A stretch of 64,000 nt of DNA from CBDFGK01 sp965247075 (GCA_965247075.1 CBDFGK010000002.1:372001-436000); one strand, 5' to 3'; numbered from the stretch's first letter, positions 25,364 through 34,902 are shown. The notes: generated by a model not told the origin, from the letters alone. Made by a program: numbers and translations.

Positions 25364-26240
25364 TTACAGCTGCGCAGTCTTTCCAGAGAGCTTCTCATCT
25401 ACAAATTGCTGTAGTGATACCACGCCCTGATTCTTTGCTTCGATTAAACTTTCCAGATGCTCTCTAGAGTTAACCAGGCCATTCGATTTCAAGATTCCCT
25501 GACTGTCGATGAGTACGGCATACGGAAGCTTGCCCACTTCAAATTTTAGGCCCAACTCTGGAGACAGGACATAACTGAAATTTCCCAGATTTTGCTCTTC
25601 AATCAACCTGTGTTGATCGCTGAGGTCGCCATCGCTCGCCAAAATTATTGAAAGCCAAGACTTTTCACTTCGCTGCATAGATTTGAGCACCGGTAGCAGG
25701 GTCTTGCAGATGGGGCATGTTGGCGAGAGGAAAAACACCATCATGCTCAACTTGTCTCCATTATCACCCCCCTATCGAAATTTGCCTTCCAGACAGAACA
25801 TTCAGATGTACCGGAGGAACATAATCACCTACCTTGTACTTCCCACCAATCATAAGTGCGCCAGCCGGTGCCACGCGTTCGTAAAGGATACCGACCTGCC
25901 TTACCAGGGCGTAATCAGATCGCCCGCGAACAAGGTTCACGCTGAGCGAGGATGTATAGACCAACAACAATGCCACAGCAAGCATCAGGGAATAGTGTCG
26001 AATCTCATTGTTAATCAGCAGTCCAGTAACGACCGCAATTTCTAGAACCAGAAAAGCCCATGCAATAGATCGAGACAACGCAATCGGAAGAATATCGTGA
26101 TTGTTGATGCTCTCGACAAAAGCCTCGAAATCGCTGGCTTTGTGCCGGCTCGAGGACATAAAAAGCAAGGTAAGATAGAAGCAGGCAGCCTGAATCAAGA
26201 TCGCTGCCGCTGCCGCAAGCCCCGGAATTTCACTCAGCAT
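25364..26240 (-). pseudogene. Fused and frameshifted mauE-mauD (amine dehydrogenase maturation)
   Basis: The 5' part (from MLSEIPGL to VNLVRGRSD) is the first three membrane helices of MauE. It runs directly in frame into YALVRQVGILYERVAPAGAL, which is the N-terminal region of MauD. The MauE C-terminus (with its cysteines) and the MauD membrane anchor are missing. A six-G run at 25767-25772 then shifts the frame. Removing one G gives SIGGDNGDKLSMMVFFLSPT followed by CPICK, the MauD thioredoxin motif, and continues to VNSREHLESLIEA. Repaired, the fusion would be 291 aa. Both proteins normally help export and disulfide formation of the light chain. It starts 4 nt after the heavy-chain stop. Confidence 0.75.
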
Positions 26241-26244
26241 GACT

Positions 26245-27386
26245 CTAGTACACCTGTAATGCGGTTGGAGTAAATCCCACCTCATTGACAGTGCGTAAAT
26301 AGTCTCCGCTCATCGCATCATAAATGTCGATTTCATTGACGCCAACATAGGCCGCGAATAGAAGCGGCTTGGCGTCTTTGCTTACCTGAATTGAATTCGC
26401 TATACGACGAAGAGAGATCTTTTGAGTGCGCTTTTTCTTCCTAATGTCATAGATCCACACCTCCTGCCCCGGATCCTTCGCTGTGTTGGAAACTCCGTGT
26501 TTCCCTTGGTGCGTAATGGAATACAGACGACTGGTTTTTTCATGAAATGCTAGATGCTGCTGACCGCCCATTGCCCATTGCCCATTGATCCGCTCGCTCT
26601 GACTCACTGAACAAAGACCACGGCTCACTGTAGATTGGCTCGTCGCCCGACAAGTCAGCGGTGTACAAAAAGCCCTCGAATGAGACGAAATGTCAAAGAC
26701 CATGGTCTCGCACTGCAAACTCAGTGACAGGGTCGATTTCGGGGTTGAAGAAGGACTTGCTCCGCTTCTTTTCTGATATCTGTCCGGATTCATCCAGGGC
26801 CAAAGTCATCATCGAGCCATCACCACAAATGGAAGCGAACTTTCGCGGTCCGACTGGGTAGACTAGAGCGCAACCGGGGATACCGATTTCACTCAAAAAT
26901 TTCCGATTTTTTACATCGACTATTGTCAGTGACTGAGCCGGTGTGTAGTTGTAGACCGCCATAAATTGATCATTATCGCTTAATCCCGAATTGTATACCG
27001 TGGGTATAGTCGAACCTCTTTTTGTGGGGATAACAATCTCATGTAGCGGCGAAAGCGTTCGTAAATCGTAAACCGTTACAACGTCTGTTCTGGTTCCCCT
27101 GGTGTGCCTTGAGTAATAGGTCTCCGCTGAATAGATTTCTCCTCCCTGTGAAGGCAGTGTCAGTGAGTTAAATGAATAGCCCGTATTTTAACATGCCGAG
27201 GAATGTTCCAGTGTCACCATCGATGAGTGAGGCTCTGCCGTCGGGCATGTGGTTGTAGACCATGTCATCAACCCAAACCCAATGTGGATTTGAACTAGCC
27301 GGCAGAGTGTTTACAATTCCCAGGGACTCGGCTTTGAGGTCGGCTAAGTGCAAACTCTGAAGTGATTTATCAGCAAAGTCCGGAAA
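26245..27386 (-). pseudogene. aauB: Amine dehydrogenase heavy chain (aauB/mauB), degraded
   Basis: Beta-propeller large subunit of the TTQ amine dehydrogenase, broken in several places. The 5' end with signal peptide is gone, and the frame begins at HLADLKAESLG without a proper start. A four-A run (27186-27189) shifts the frame, and dropping one A gives FLGMLNTGYSFNSLTLPSQG. A TGA at 26693-26695 replaces a Trp in GL-W-HFVSFEGF. A third copy of CAATGGG at 26567-26587 shifts the frame again, and with two copies it reads DQWAMGGQQHLAFH. The 3' end (TVNEVGFTPTALQVY) is normal. It cannot make a working subunit. Confidence 0.85.
26567..26587. repeat. Three tandem copies of a 7-bp unit causing a frameshift
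   Basis: CCCATTG (CAATGGG on the coding strand) is repeated exactly three times. Two copies keep the heavy-chain frame intact, three break it. This is a slippage-type change that could in principle revert. Confidence 0.8.
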
Positions 27387-27388
27387 CC

Positions 27389-27901
27389 CTACACACTATC
27401 TACAGCTTCAACTACCGCTTCGAATTGGCAGATGTCACTATCCATAGCCGAGCATCGTCGCTCTTCACATGTTACTGCCTGCTTGAATACTCGCTCGGCG
27501 ACGCCCTTAAGCATGCCAGAAATGGGCGCGCAGACAGCAAAATTGGCGTGACCATAGCCAGCACTAAACGGGCTATTTTCTACAGTAAGAATCACTTTCT
27601 TTTCATTCGAATTCAAGGAAAATGTCCATTCACCCCAGCCTAGCTGCGGAGCCATATTTTCGATTTTTAACAATAAATCTCTTGGATCGGAACCGATCTG
27701 GTCAGCATATTGTTGAGCGGACCTTCCTCCAAATCGACAAAATGAATCCTCGATCGCGCTATACATTTCGAGTGAAGCCGGGTGTAATTCAGACTTAAAG
27801 CAGCCCATCAATCCATCAGCCCTAACCAGCACGTATCGAACACCATCCGAGTGAAGGGCTCCATGTTCTTGGGAAATATTATCAACAAACGTGCCGCTCA
27901 C
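27389..27901 (-). CDS. V4R domain protein, 170 aa
   Basis: V4R (4-vinyl reductase) domains bind small hydrophobic or aromatic ligands and occur in regulators such as the XylR/DmpR sensors and in stand-alone proteins. The conserved core here is ENSPFSAGYGHANFAVCAPI, then GMLKGVAERVF and the C-terminal Cys pattern C-EERRCSAMDSDICQFE. There is no DNA-binding or AAA domain, so it is a free sensor or chaperone-like protein. A GTG start at 27901 is likely. It lies between the aldehyde dehydrogenase and the heavy-chain remnant on the same strand, so it probably belongs to the ALDH transcript. Confidence 0.75.
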   Translation of the reverse strand: MSGTFVDNISQEHGALHSDGVRYVLVRADGLMGCFKSELHPASLEMYSAIEDSFCRFGGRSAQQYADQIGSDPRDLLLKIENMAPQLGWGEWTFSLNSNEKKVILTVENSPFSAGYGHANFAVCAPISGMLKGVAERVFKQAVTCEERRCSAMDSDICQFEAVVEAVDSV

Positions 27902-27952
27902 TGTTCGCTCAGCGCCATATGAGTATTACTTATTATCGATGCCACATGGTGC

Positions 27953-29464
27953 TCAAAGGGCTTTATCAATGTGCATAATAGTCGACTTGTTATTCGTATG
28001 CTGCGCGATAGCTTCCTCGCCCAACTCACTGCCAATACCCGAATCTTTTAGACCACCGAATGGAACCGCCACGTCCAGAACATTGTGCGTATTGACCCAC
28101 GTCATACCGGCCTTCAATTGAGGCAACATGCAATGAACTCTGTCTATATTTTTCGTCCATACACTCGCGCCCAAACCAAATTTGGTATTGTTTGCATCAG
28201 CAACTACCTGCTCCATGTCCTTGAAAGAGGCGACAGCCAGTACGGGGCCAAAAATCTCCTCTCTAACCACCTCCATATCTTGCCGCACATTGGTCAAGAC
28301 TGTCGGTTTCACATAAAATCCTGGATGGTCGATCGCAATGTTACCTGCAACAGCCTCGGCGCCATCGTTAACACCTGACCTGATAAAATCCTGCACACGC
28401 TTTTGTTGAATTTTCGATACTAGCGGACCCATCTCAGAGGCGGAATCTAGCCCGGCCCCTAGCTTAATGCCGTCAGCTATCGCTACTATTCCATCCACAA
28501 CCTCGTCGTAGACTTTCTCGTGAACAAAAAGGCGAGACCCTGCACAGCAGTTCTGCCCATGATTTCCAAAAATTGCTTGTGCAGCACCGGGAATTGCCTG
28601 ACTCAAATCTGCATCGGGGAAAACTATAACCGGCGATTTGCCGCCCAGTTCCAGCGAGCATTTCTTGAAGTTCTTCGCTGCAGTTACGCCAATAATGCGC
28701 CCCGTTTCTGTAGAGCCAGTGAATGATATTTTGTCAATGCCAGGGTGCTCTACCAATGCAGCACCGGCAGTGGCACCGGTGCCGGTCACCACGTTTATTA
28801 CGCCTCGGGGAATGCCAGCTTCTGCTGCCAACTGGGCAAAACGCAACGCGGTTAAAGGTGTATTTTCCGCCGGTTTCAGCACCACGGTGCAGCCCGTTGC
28901 GAGCGCCGGGGCTATTTTCCAGATAGCCTGCCCAAGAGGAACATTCCACGGCGTAATTGCGGCCACAACGCCAACTGGCTCCCGAGTTGTATAGGAAAAG
29001 AAATCCATTCCGGCTGCATAGGGCGCTGATACGCCAATAGTCTTACCCTGGATTTTTGTCGACCAACCCGCCATATAGCGCAGGCAGTCTACCGACAAGT
29101 CCACATCAAAAAGTCGCGTATTAACTATTAGTCTTCCGCTGTTCACGCTTTCGATCTCTGCGAATTCCTGCGCATTCTGTTCGAGCAAATCTGCCAGCTT
29201 TAGAATGAGACGCTCACGTGAGGCGGGCTTGAGTCCAGCCCATTCGTTGCTTTCAAATGCGATTCTAGCCGCCGATACGGCGCGGTCTACATCTTCCACC
29301 GTGCCACTGGGTACACACGCAATTAACTCAGCGCTGGAAGGGTCATAGATGGGCAGAGTTTCGCTGCCAGTTGAATCCACTGCCTCACCAGCAATAAACA
29401 TTTTGTGCTCAGAAAAAATGAATTTCCTGCTTACCGCACCCAAAAGGGAGATGTCATTCTCCAT
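27953..29464 (-). CDS. NAD(P)-dependent aldehyde dehydrogenase, 503 aa
   Basis: Oxidises an aldehyde to its acid. The catalytic Cys is in GQNCCAGSRLFV, the general base Glu in LELGGKSPVIVF, and the cofactor motif in FTGSTETGRIIGV. Length and the C-terminal PFGGLKDSGIGSELG agree with the betaine/phenylacetaldehyde dehydrogenase group. A TGTATAC-like site lies about 50 bp upstream. Beside an amine dehydrogenase, the obvious job is to oxidise the aldehyde that enzyme makes. It remains intact. Confidence 0.92.
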   Translation of the reverse strand: MENDISLLGAVSRKFIFSEHKMFIAGEAVDSTGSETLPIYDPSSAELIACVPSGTVEDVDRAVSAARIAFESNEWAGLKPASRERLILKLADLLEQNAQEFAEIESVNSGRLIVNTRLFDVDLSVDCLRYMAGWSTKIQGKTIGVSAPYAAGMDFFSYTTREPVGVVAAITPWNVPLGQAIWKIAPALATGCTVVLKPAENTPLTALRFAQLAAEAGIPRGVINVVTGTGATAGAALVEHPGIDKISFTGSTETGRIIGVTAAKNFKKCSLELGGKSPVIVFPDADLSQAIPGAAQAIFGNHGQNCCAGSRLFVHEKVYDEVVDGIVAIADGIKLGAGLDSASEMGPLVSKIQQKRVQDFIRSGVNDGAEAVAGNIAIDHPGFYVKPTVLTNVRQDMEVVREEIFGPVLAVASFKDMEQVVADANNTKFGLGASVWTKNIDRVHCMLPQLKAGMTWVNTHNVLDVAVPFGGLKDSGIGSELGEEAIAQHTNNKSTIMHIDKAL

Positions 29465-29512
29465 AGTTCCAGCTCATGCTATTAGTCAATTTCCAGCATG
29501 TTAGCACCAAAA

Positions 29513-29527
29513 GCGTATACGGTATTA
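29513..29527. promoter_or_regulatory. Candidate GntR operator 3 (upstream of aldehyde dehydrogenase)
   Basis: CGTATACGGTATTA lies 50-63 bp before the aldehyde dehydrogenase start and matches site 1 (TGTATACGGTATCC) at eleven of fourteen positions. The rest of the 180-bp gap shows nothing else. Confidence 0.5.
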
Positions 29528-29644
29528 TGTTTTTGATCTTCCTGGGCCGAAGTGATATCGGTTGTAGTGGGTTACTGGCTCGCCCATCACGTACTGAACC
29601 AGTGGGTTACCATCGAGTTATTCACCTCGCTGGATGTGAAGAAA

Positions 29645-30031
29645 TCACGGCGCTTGTTCTGCGAACATCAGCGGTAACTCGCCCCCACCATTCTCATAAC
29701 GAATCTTGAGTACAACGCGGTCGCCGGGTTTGAATACCTCCGAGCCACTCACGATAGCCACTGGCCCCGCATCCAGCCTGACCGAAGCGATATACCAGGG
29801 GAGCTGATCCCTGAAACGAGGTTCCAGGCTGTGGTTAAGACTGGTGGATGTCACTACAGTGGCACGGTTATCGATGACTTCCCAATTAACACTGGCACAG
29901 AGGCAGCACGAGCAGTTCTCTCGCAAAGGGTATAGGACCTGACCGCAGTCCTGGCACACAGGTAAGCAGAACGCTCCATCAGCAGTAGCATTCGCCCAGG
30001 CGTCGAGCAAAAAATGCTCCGAGAGGTCCAT
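29645..30031 (-). CDS. DUF35 (zinc ribbon and OB fold) protein, 128 aa
   Basis: Acyl-CoA-binding partner of SCP2-type thiolase-fold enzymes. The N-terminal zinc ribbon is CQDCG...CSCCLC (about residues 25-45), and the OB fold has the conserved LEPRFRDQLPWYIASVRLD. The start follows the thiolase-like gene's stop with no gap, and such pairs form one complex. Known examples are the ChsH2-Ltp2 steroid aldolase and the BbsA-BbsB thiolase. The substrate here is not known. Confidence 0.85.
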   Translation of the reverse strand: MDLSEHFLLDAWANATADGAFCLPVCQDCGQVLYPLRENCSCCLCASVNWEVIDNRATVVTSTSLNHSLEPRFRDQLPWYIASVRLDAGPVAIVSGSEVFKPGDRVVLKIRYENGGGELPLMFAEQAP

Positions 30032-31207
30032 TTAGCAATTGCCCCGCTGGAGTATGGCGGCGCAATTACAGATCCCCCGATCATAATTAACATAGCCATA
30101 GCCGCTGACCACGCCTGTTGTCGCACCAGGTACCTGCGCACCCAGTGGTTCGCCAATCACTTGGCTGATCGCTTCATTGACCGCGAGAAATCCACCCGCG
30201 GCCCCGGCCTGGCCAACCGACAACTGGCCCCCGCCTGTATTGAGAGGCAGGCCACCGCCATTCACTGTCAGGGGTGTCCGCCGGATGAAACCAGGAGCCT
30301 CCCCCTGCTTGCAGAAACCAAGCCCGTCCATCTGCAGCATGACGATAACGGGATAGTCGTCATAGGCCTGTAGAAAATCCATATCACCAGGTTCCAGAGC
30401 GGCCTGCTCATACATCCGGCCACTGGCCTTTTCCCAGCCACCGCGATACTGAATGTCGTCTCCGGTGAAGGCATTGTGGGTTTCCATCGCGCCTTTAATC
30501 ACTGCATATTTCAGGCCCCGGCAGCGCGACCGCTCCTCGCTCATCACCAGATAACCCTCCGCTCCGCAGCAGGGCATAACGCAATCAAACATATGCAGAG
30601 GGTCGGCAATAACTGGCGCGGCCAGGTAATCCTCCATCGACATCGGCTTGCGCAACAACGACACCGGGTTGTCCAGAGCCGCCTGCCGCTGGGCTACACA
30701 GATAGTGCCAAAATCCTCGCGGGTGGCACCGTACTGTTCCATGTAGGACTTGGTGATCATCGCAAAGATAGCGTTGGGGGCGGCCGCACCATGGGGGTTG
30801 ATATAGTCCTGGGTGAAAGTGGAGAAATTATCGATGAGTTTCTTGAAGCTGCTACCGGCCAGTGCATCTGCACCTATACACGCCACCACATCGGCATCTC
30901 CACACTGGATCGCCCTCGCCGCGCGTTTCAATGAAATTATCCCGGAAGCCCCGCCCATGGGAAGATCAACTAACCAATCCAATTCCAGCCCGAAGTGCTC
31001 GGCCATAACCGCAGCGGAATCGGGCGAGTTACTGTAACTGGACAGCGCCAGTCCGTTGATGTCCTGTTTGCTGAAATCGGACACCCGGATCAGCTCCTGC
31101 AAGGCCCTGCCGATATACCAGGCCGGGTGGTGGGTGGCAACCTTGGCGTACTCCACGGTAATCGGCACTGCCACGGCAACGCCTGCATAAGAATTGGCCT
31201 GGGCCAT
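30032..31207 (-). CDS. SCP2-type thiolase-fold enzyme lacking the usual Cys/His pair, 391 aa
   Basis: Thiolase superfamily, SCP2 subgroup. The position of the nucleophilic Cys is occupied in LPMGGASGIISL, with no Cys, and the usual GHP motif reads GGGQLSVGQAGAAGG, so His is replaced by Gln. This is the pattern of DUF35-coupled members, of which Ltp2 performs a retro-aldol cleavage. I therefore expect carbon-carbon bond cleavage or formation on a CoA ester rather than ordinary thiolysis. It lies between a CoA transferase (6 nt upstream) and DUF35. Confidence 0.8.
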   Translation of the reverse strand: MAQANSYAGVAVAVPITVEYAKVATHHPAWYIGRALQELIRVSDFSKQDINGLALSSYSNSPDSAAVMAEHFGLELDWLVDLPMGGASGIISLKRAARAIQCGDADVVACIGADALAGSSFKKLIDNFSTFTQDYINPHGAAAPNAIFAMITKSYMEQYGATREDFGTICVAQRQAALDNPVSLLRKPMSMEDYLAAPVIADPLHMFDCVMPCCGAEGYLVMSEERSRCRGLKYAVIKGAMETHNAFTGDDIQYRGGWEKASGRMYEQAALEPGDMDFLQAYDDYPVIVMLQMDGLGFCKQGEAPGFIRRTPLTVNGGGLPLNTGGGQLSVGQAGAAGGFLAVNEAISQVIGEPLGAQVPGATTGVVSGYGYVNYDRGICNCAAILQRGNC

Positions 31208-31213
31208 GTTTGC

Positions 31214-32428
31214 TTATCCTCTCAGGGTGATGCCATCTGCCACAATGCCGTCTTCCTTAAATTGTTGAAAATCCGCGCTGGTATAACCGGCCTCCAGCAG
31301 TACTGACTCAGTATGCTCACCGTATTTTGGAGGGAATGGCAGAGCGGTGACGGCGCCCTCTATATCAACAGCCATCGGCTGCATGAAGAACTCCTTGCCG
31401 TCGGGGGTAACCGAACTCGTCAACTTCGGGCGGATCGCATCCAACTCCCTCACCTGGCGCACATCGTTCACCTTTGCCCAGGGAATGCGGACGTTTTCAA
31501 AATCAGCCTCGAGCTCGGCACTGGTGTACTGGGAGATAACTTCGCGCAAATCCGCGTGCATCGCGTCCCGCTCCTTGTGGCGCCCCGCATTGCTGTAGCG
31601 CGCCTCGGTAATCACCGGAGCGAATTTCGGAATCTCCGTCAATCGCCTCCACTGGATATCATTGCCAACGGCGATATAGATATGTCCATCCATGGTCGCG
31701 AAGGTATCCGTGGGAATGAATTTTCGGTGCTGGTTTCCACATCGCGTTATCTCGGAAGGTTCCGGATCCCAATCCAGCAACGCCATGGTAGTGATCAGCC
31801 AGGATGAAGCCGCTTGCAACATGGAGACGTTTATCTCTGCTCCCTTACCGGTCTCCGCGCGTTCTGCCAGGGCCTTCCATACACCGGCATAAACTTCGTC
31901 ACCGGCCTTGAGGTCGATCAGGGGCAGCCCCATCAAAGTGGGCGAGCCTTCCGGGTCGCCGGTGACATCCATGTACCCGGCCATCGCCTGCAGAGCAGGA
32001 TCATAGCCAGGCACGACTGGATAGGCCGGCCCCATAGCGGAAATACCCGCCCAGATAATATCCGGTTTTATGCCGCACAAGGTCTCATAATCAATTCCCA
32101 GCTGTTCGTACCGGCCAGGTAGCGTATTGCAACAAAAGACATCGACGTCGAGCTCCCTGATCAAGCGGTGAAGTATCTCCTGGCCGCGCTTGTCCTTGAG
32201 ATTTAGCGAGATTGCTTGCTTGCCGACATTCTGCGCCAGAAAATAGGTGCGCCGGTCGTGCTCTGCAATCTGCTCACCAATATAGCGGTTCGGGTCACCG
32301 GGATAATCGGTATTGCCCTGGGTAGCTTCGATGCGAATCACCCGCCAGCCCAGTTGAGCAAATCGCAGAGTCGCTGATGGCAGTGAAAGTGCCTGCTCCA
32401 GCGAGAGTATTGTGCGTTGACGAGTCAT
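31214..32428 (-). CDS. Class III (CaiB/BaiF) CoA transferase, 404 aa
   Basis: Moves CoA from an acyl-CoA donor to a free carboxylic acid. The N-terminus (LSLEQALSLPSATLRFAQLG, then WRVIRIE) and ISLNLKDKRGQE are family signatures, and the catalytic Asp is in LPLIDLKAGDE. The start at 32428 has GAGG upstream. It is the first gene of a CoA transferase, thiolase-like and DUF35 operon, so it probably activates the acid that the thiolase-like enzyme later processes. Confidence 0.9.
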   Translation of the reverse strand: MTRQRTILSLEQALSLPSATLRFAQLGWRVIRIEATQGNTDYPGDPNRYIGEQIAEHDRRTYFLAQNVGKQAISLNLKDKRGQEILHRLIRELDVDVFCCNTLPGRYEQLGIDYETLCGIKPDIIWAGISAMGPAYPVVPGYDPALQAMAGYMDVTGDPEGSPTLMGLPLIDLKAGDEVYAGVWKALAERAETGKGAEINVSMLQAASSWLITTMALLDWDPEPSEITRCGNQHRKFIPTDTFATMDGHIYIAVGNDIQWRRLTEIPKFAPVITEARYSNAGRHKERDAMHADLREVISQYTSAELEADFENVRIPWAKVNDVRQVRELDAIRPKLTSSVTPDGKEFFMQPMAVDIEGAVTALPFPPKYGEHTESVLLEAGYTSADFQQFKEDGIVADGITLRG

Positions 32429-32595
32429 TCTGAACCTCGCGTTCTCTGCATCGTGTAAAAGGTGCCTGACGGTTGATGACCTTTCCACTGAGCGCGGCGC
32501 CAGCAGTCAGATTACTTATTGCAACTGTGCCTCCGGACCGGTAGTTCGCGAGGGCGTACTTCCGGTCAGGTGGGCAGCGCTATAGCGCCTTGAAA

Positions 32596-34842
32596 TTACC
32601 AGGCGTAACTCAGGGTGACACCCGCCCAGCGAGGCTGGCCAACCATGTTCTGCGAGAAACTCAGGCCCGGAACCTGGATGGCGTAGATCCGGTATTCCTC
32701 GTCTGTGACGTTCTTGACCCAGACCGATACTCGCGCTTCGCCAGAGCCGGTATCCCGGGTGTAGGTGCCGCGGAGGTTACCCACGGTGTAGGCGTCTTCT
32801 TCGCCCAGGGTGGTATTGGTGATGTCGTAGTACTGGTCACCGACGTACTGCATGTCAGCCTGAAGGGCCATGGTTCCGCCCATGGCATCCCACTGATACC
32901 TGCCCAGGGCGTTGAAAGTGATATCGGGCGAGGACACTAAATCCCGGTCAATGACTGAAACCCCGGTGTTGATATCCTCAACCTCGGTTTCCAGTGCGCT
33001 CAAGCCAAGAGTGAATTCCCAGCCCTCCCAGGGATTGGTAATCAGTTCCGCATCAATGCCGTAGATGGTGGCATCCTTGTTGGAGATAACGTTACTCAAA
33101 CCTTCAAAACTGAATGCTTGGTAATCATTGTAATCATAGTAGAAAACCGAGGCATTGAAGCGGGTTGAGCCGTTGAACAGTGTAGACTTGAAGCCCACCT
33201 CGTAAGAGGTCAGTTCTTCCTCATCAAATGGAATATCTTCAACCGTGCGGGGATCGATGCCTAGATCGATATTGAATCCGGACCCCTTCACACCGGTGGA
33301 GACCGTGCCAAACCAGAGGATATCATCGGTTGGTCGCCAATTGAGTTCCAGGCGATAGGAGACGTAGCTGTCATCGTGCTTGGTTAGGCTGCCGGCGGTT
33401 TCCTCACTGAACTCGAATGCCGGATTGGGCAGGATGCCGGATTCATCAACCACGAGCATGTCAAATTCCCGCTCCTCATCGGTATACCGAAGGCCGCCAA
33501 TCACCGTGAAGGATTCAGAGATGTCCCACTCATACTGGCCGAAAACAGACCAGGAGTCTGTTTCGTCTTTGGTAGTGGTCAGGTTATTGACGGGGAAGCC
33601 GATAAAAGTTTCTCGGGACAGGTCGGTGCGGGTGCCACTGTCGATATCACGAGTGTAGTAGAACATGCCCGCCGTCCATCGGCTGCTCTCGCCCTGGTAA
33701 CTCAGCTGGAATTCCTGTGTCCACTGTTCGCTGTCCACGGGGTTGGTTACTTCCACGAAGGGAGATGGGCCCGCGTCGGTGTCTTCTCCGAACTCCTTCT
33801 CTACATCCTCGTAAGCGGTGATGGAGCGCACGCTGTATTCGCCTGAATGCCAGTCAATGGTCAAGGACGAGCCAAAGGTATCTAACTCAATGAACGGCTC
33901 CCGGTCGTTCTCTGTCTTGTAGAAATCTCCGGTATTGTCGCGATAACCTGTGAGATCACAACCATTACAGCTGCCGTAGACATTCTGGTCTTTGGGAACC
34001 TCCACAGAATCCCAGCCGTTGTCGCCAAACATTGAAGCAGTGTGCTTGTAGGCCGAACCCACCTGATCTGAGCTACCGCCGTGGGCATTGAACAGGACCG
34101 AGAGATCATCACTGGGCGCAAACAGCAGTTGCAGACGGCCGGAGAAATTGTCGGTCTCGCCAGCGTCTTTCACACCGGGCTGAGTGTTTTCAATATAGCC
34201 GTCATGCTTGTGGTAGAGGAAGGAGGCCCGTGCCGACAGGGTATCGGTGAGACCTCCTCCGAAGGCGGCTTCAACGCGGGTTTGGGCGTATTCACCCAGT
34301 GTCAATTCTACAAAGGCTTCGTTTTCTTGTGAGGGCTTCGCGGTAATGAAGTGCACCAGTCCACCGGTGGAGTTGCGGCCATACAGGGTACCCTGTGGCC
34401 CCCTCAGGACTTCCGCCCGCTCAATATCGAACAGTTGGAAACCAATGCCCGCCAGGGTGGCGTTGTAGACCCCATCGAGATAAACCGCTACCGGAGCTTC
34501 GTTGGATTCGGAAAAGTCGTTCAAACCAACGCCGCGCAGGGTAAAGGCCACGTTATTACCGGCGCCAAAGGGGGAGACCGCACTCAGGCCAGGGGTCTGA
34601 GTGACCATATCGGTGGTATTGGTAAAACCCATTTCCCGCATCTGGTCTCCCGAGAACGCGGTTACAGATATACCCACATCCTGCATGTTCTGCTCTCGCT
34701 TTTGGGCTGTGACTATGACCTCTTCCAGTAATGCAGTGTGTCCGGGCAGCGAAATCGCGCTGGCCAATGCACCGGCCATCACTACCCCCGCTTTTTTGTG
34801 GATGTTTTTCAGGGCTACTACTATGGGCGTCTCAAAGGGCAT
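32596..34842 (-). CDS. TonB-dependent outer-membrane receptor, 748 aa
   Basis: Outer-membrane importer. After an N-terminal signal region, the TonB box and plug start EEVIVTAQKREQNMQDVGIS. The plug has AEVLRGPQGTLYGRNSTGG, and the C-terminus is WAGVTLSYAW, with a terminal aromatic. The start at 34842 has AGGAG upstream. The TGTATACAG operator lies about 65 bp before it. It is upstream of the CoA transferase operon on the same strand and probably imports the substrate of this island. It is different from the receptor at 9.9 kb. Confidence 0.9.
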   Translation of the reverse strand: MPFETPIVVALKNIHKKAGVVMAGALASAISLPGHTALLEEVIVTAQKREQNMQDVGISVTAFSGDQMREMGFTNTTDMVTQTPGLSAVSPFGAGNNVAFTLRGVGLNDFSESNEAPVAVYLDGVYNATLAGIGFQLFDIERAEVLRGPQGTLYGRNSTGGLVHFITAKPSQENEAFVELTLGEYAQTRVEAAFGGGLTDTLSARASFLYHKHDGYIENTQPGVKDAGETDNFSGRLQLLFAPSDDLSVLFNAHGGSSDQVGSAYKHTASMFGDNGWDSVEVPKDQNVYGSCNGCDLTGYRDNTGDFYKTENDREPFIELDTFGSSLTIDWHSGEYSVRSITAYEDVEKEFGEDTDAGPSPFVEVTNPVDSEQWTQEFQLSYQGESSRWTAGMFYYTRDIDSGTRTDLSRETFIGFPVNNLTTTKDETDSWSVFGQYEWDISESFTVIGGLRYTDEEREFDMLVVDESGILPNPAFEFSEETAGSLTKHDDSYVSYRLELNWRPTDDILWFGTVSTGVKGSGFNIDLGIDPRTVEDIPFDEEELTSYEVGFKSTLFNGSTRFNASVFYYDYNDYQAFSFEGLSNVISNKDATIYGIDAELITNPWEGWEFTLGLSALETEVEDINTGVSVIDRDLVSSPDITFNALGRYQWDAMGGTMALQADMQYVGDQYYDITNTTLGEEDAYTVGNLRGTYTRDTGSGEARVSVWVKNVTDEEYRIYAIQVPGLSFSQNMVGQPRWAGVTLSYAW

Positions 34843-34902
34843 GGTGGCCTCTCCTTCCAGAGTGTGGTGCGAATAATGATCTTTCAACCAAGTGTTTTTA
34901 TT

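Noticed and set aside
26245..27386. The in-frame TGA in the heavy-chain gene as a second selenocysteine codon
   Set aside because: The position is a Trp in the family context (GL-W-HFVSFEG), one base from TGG, no redox motif surrounds it, and the gene has other inactivating lesions.
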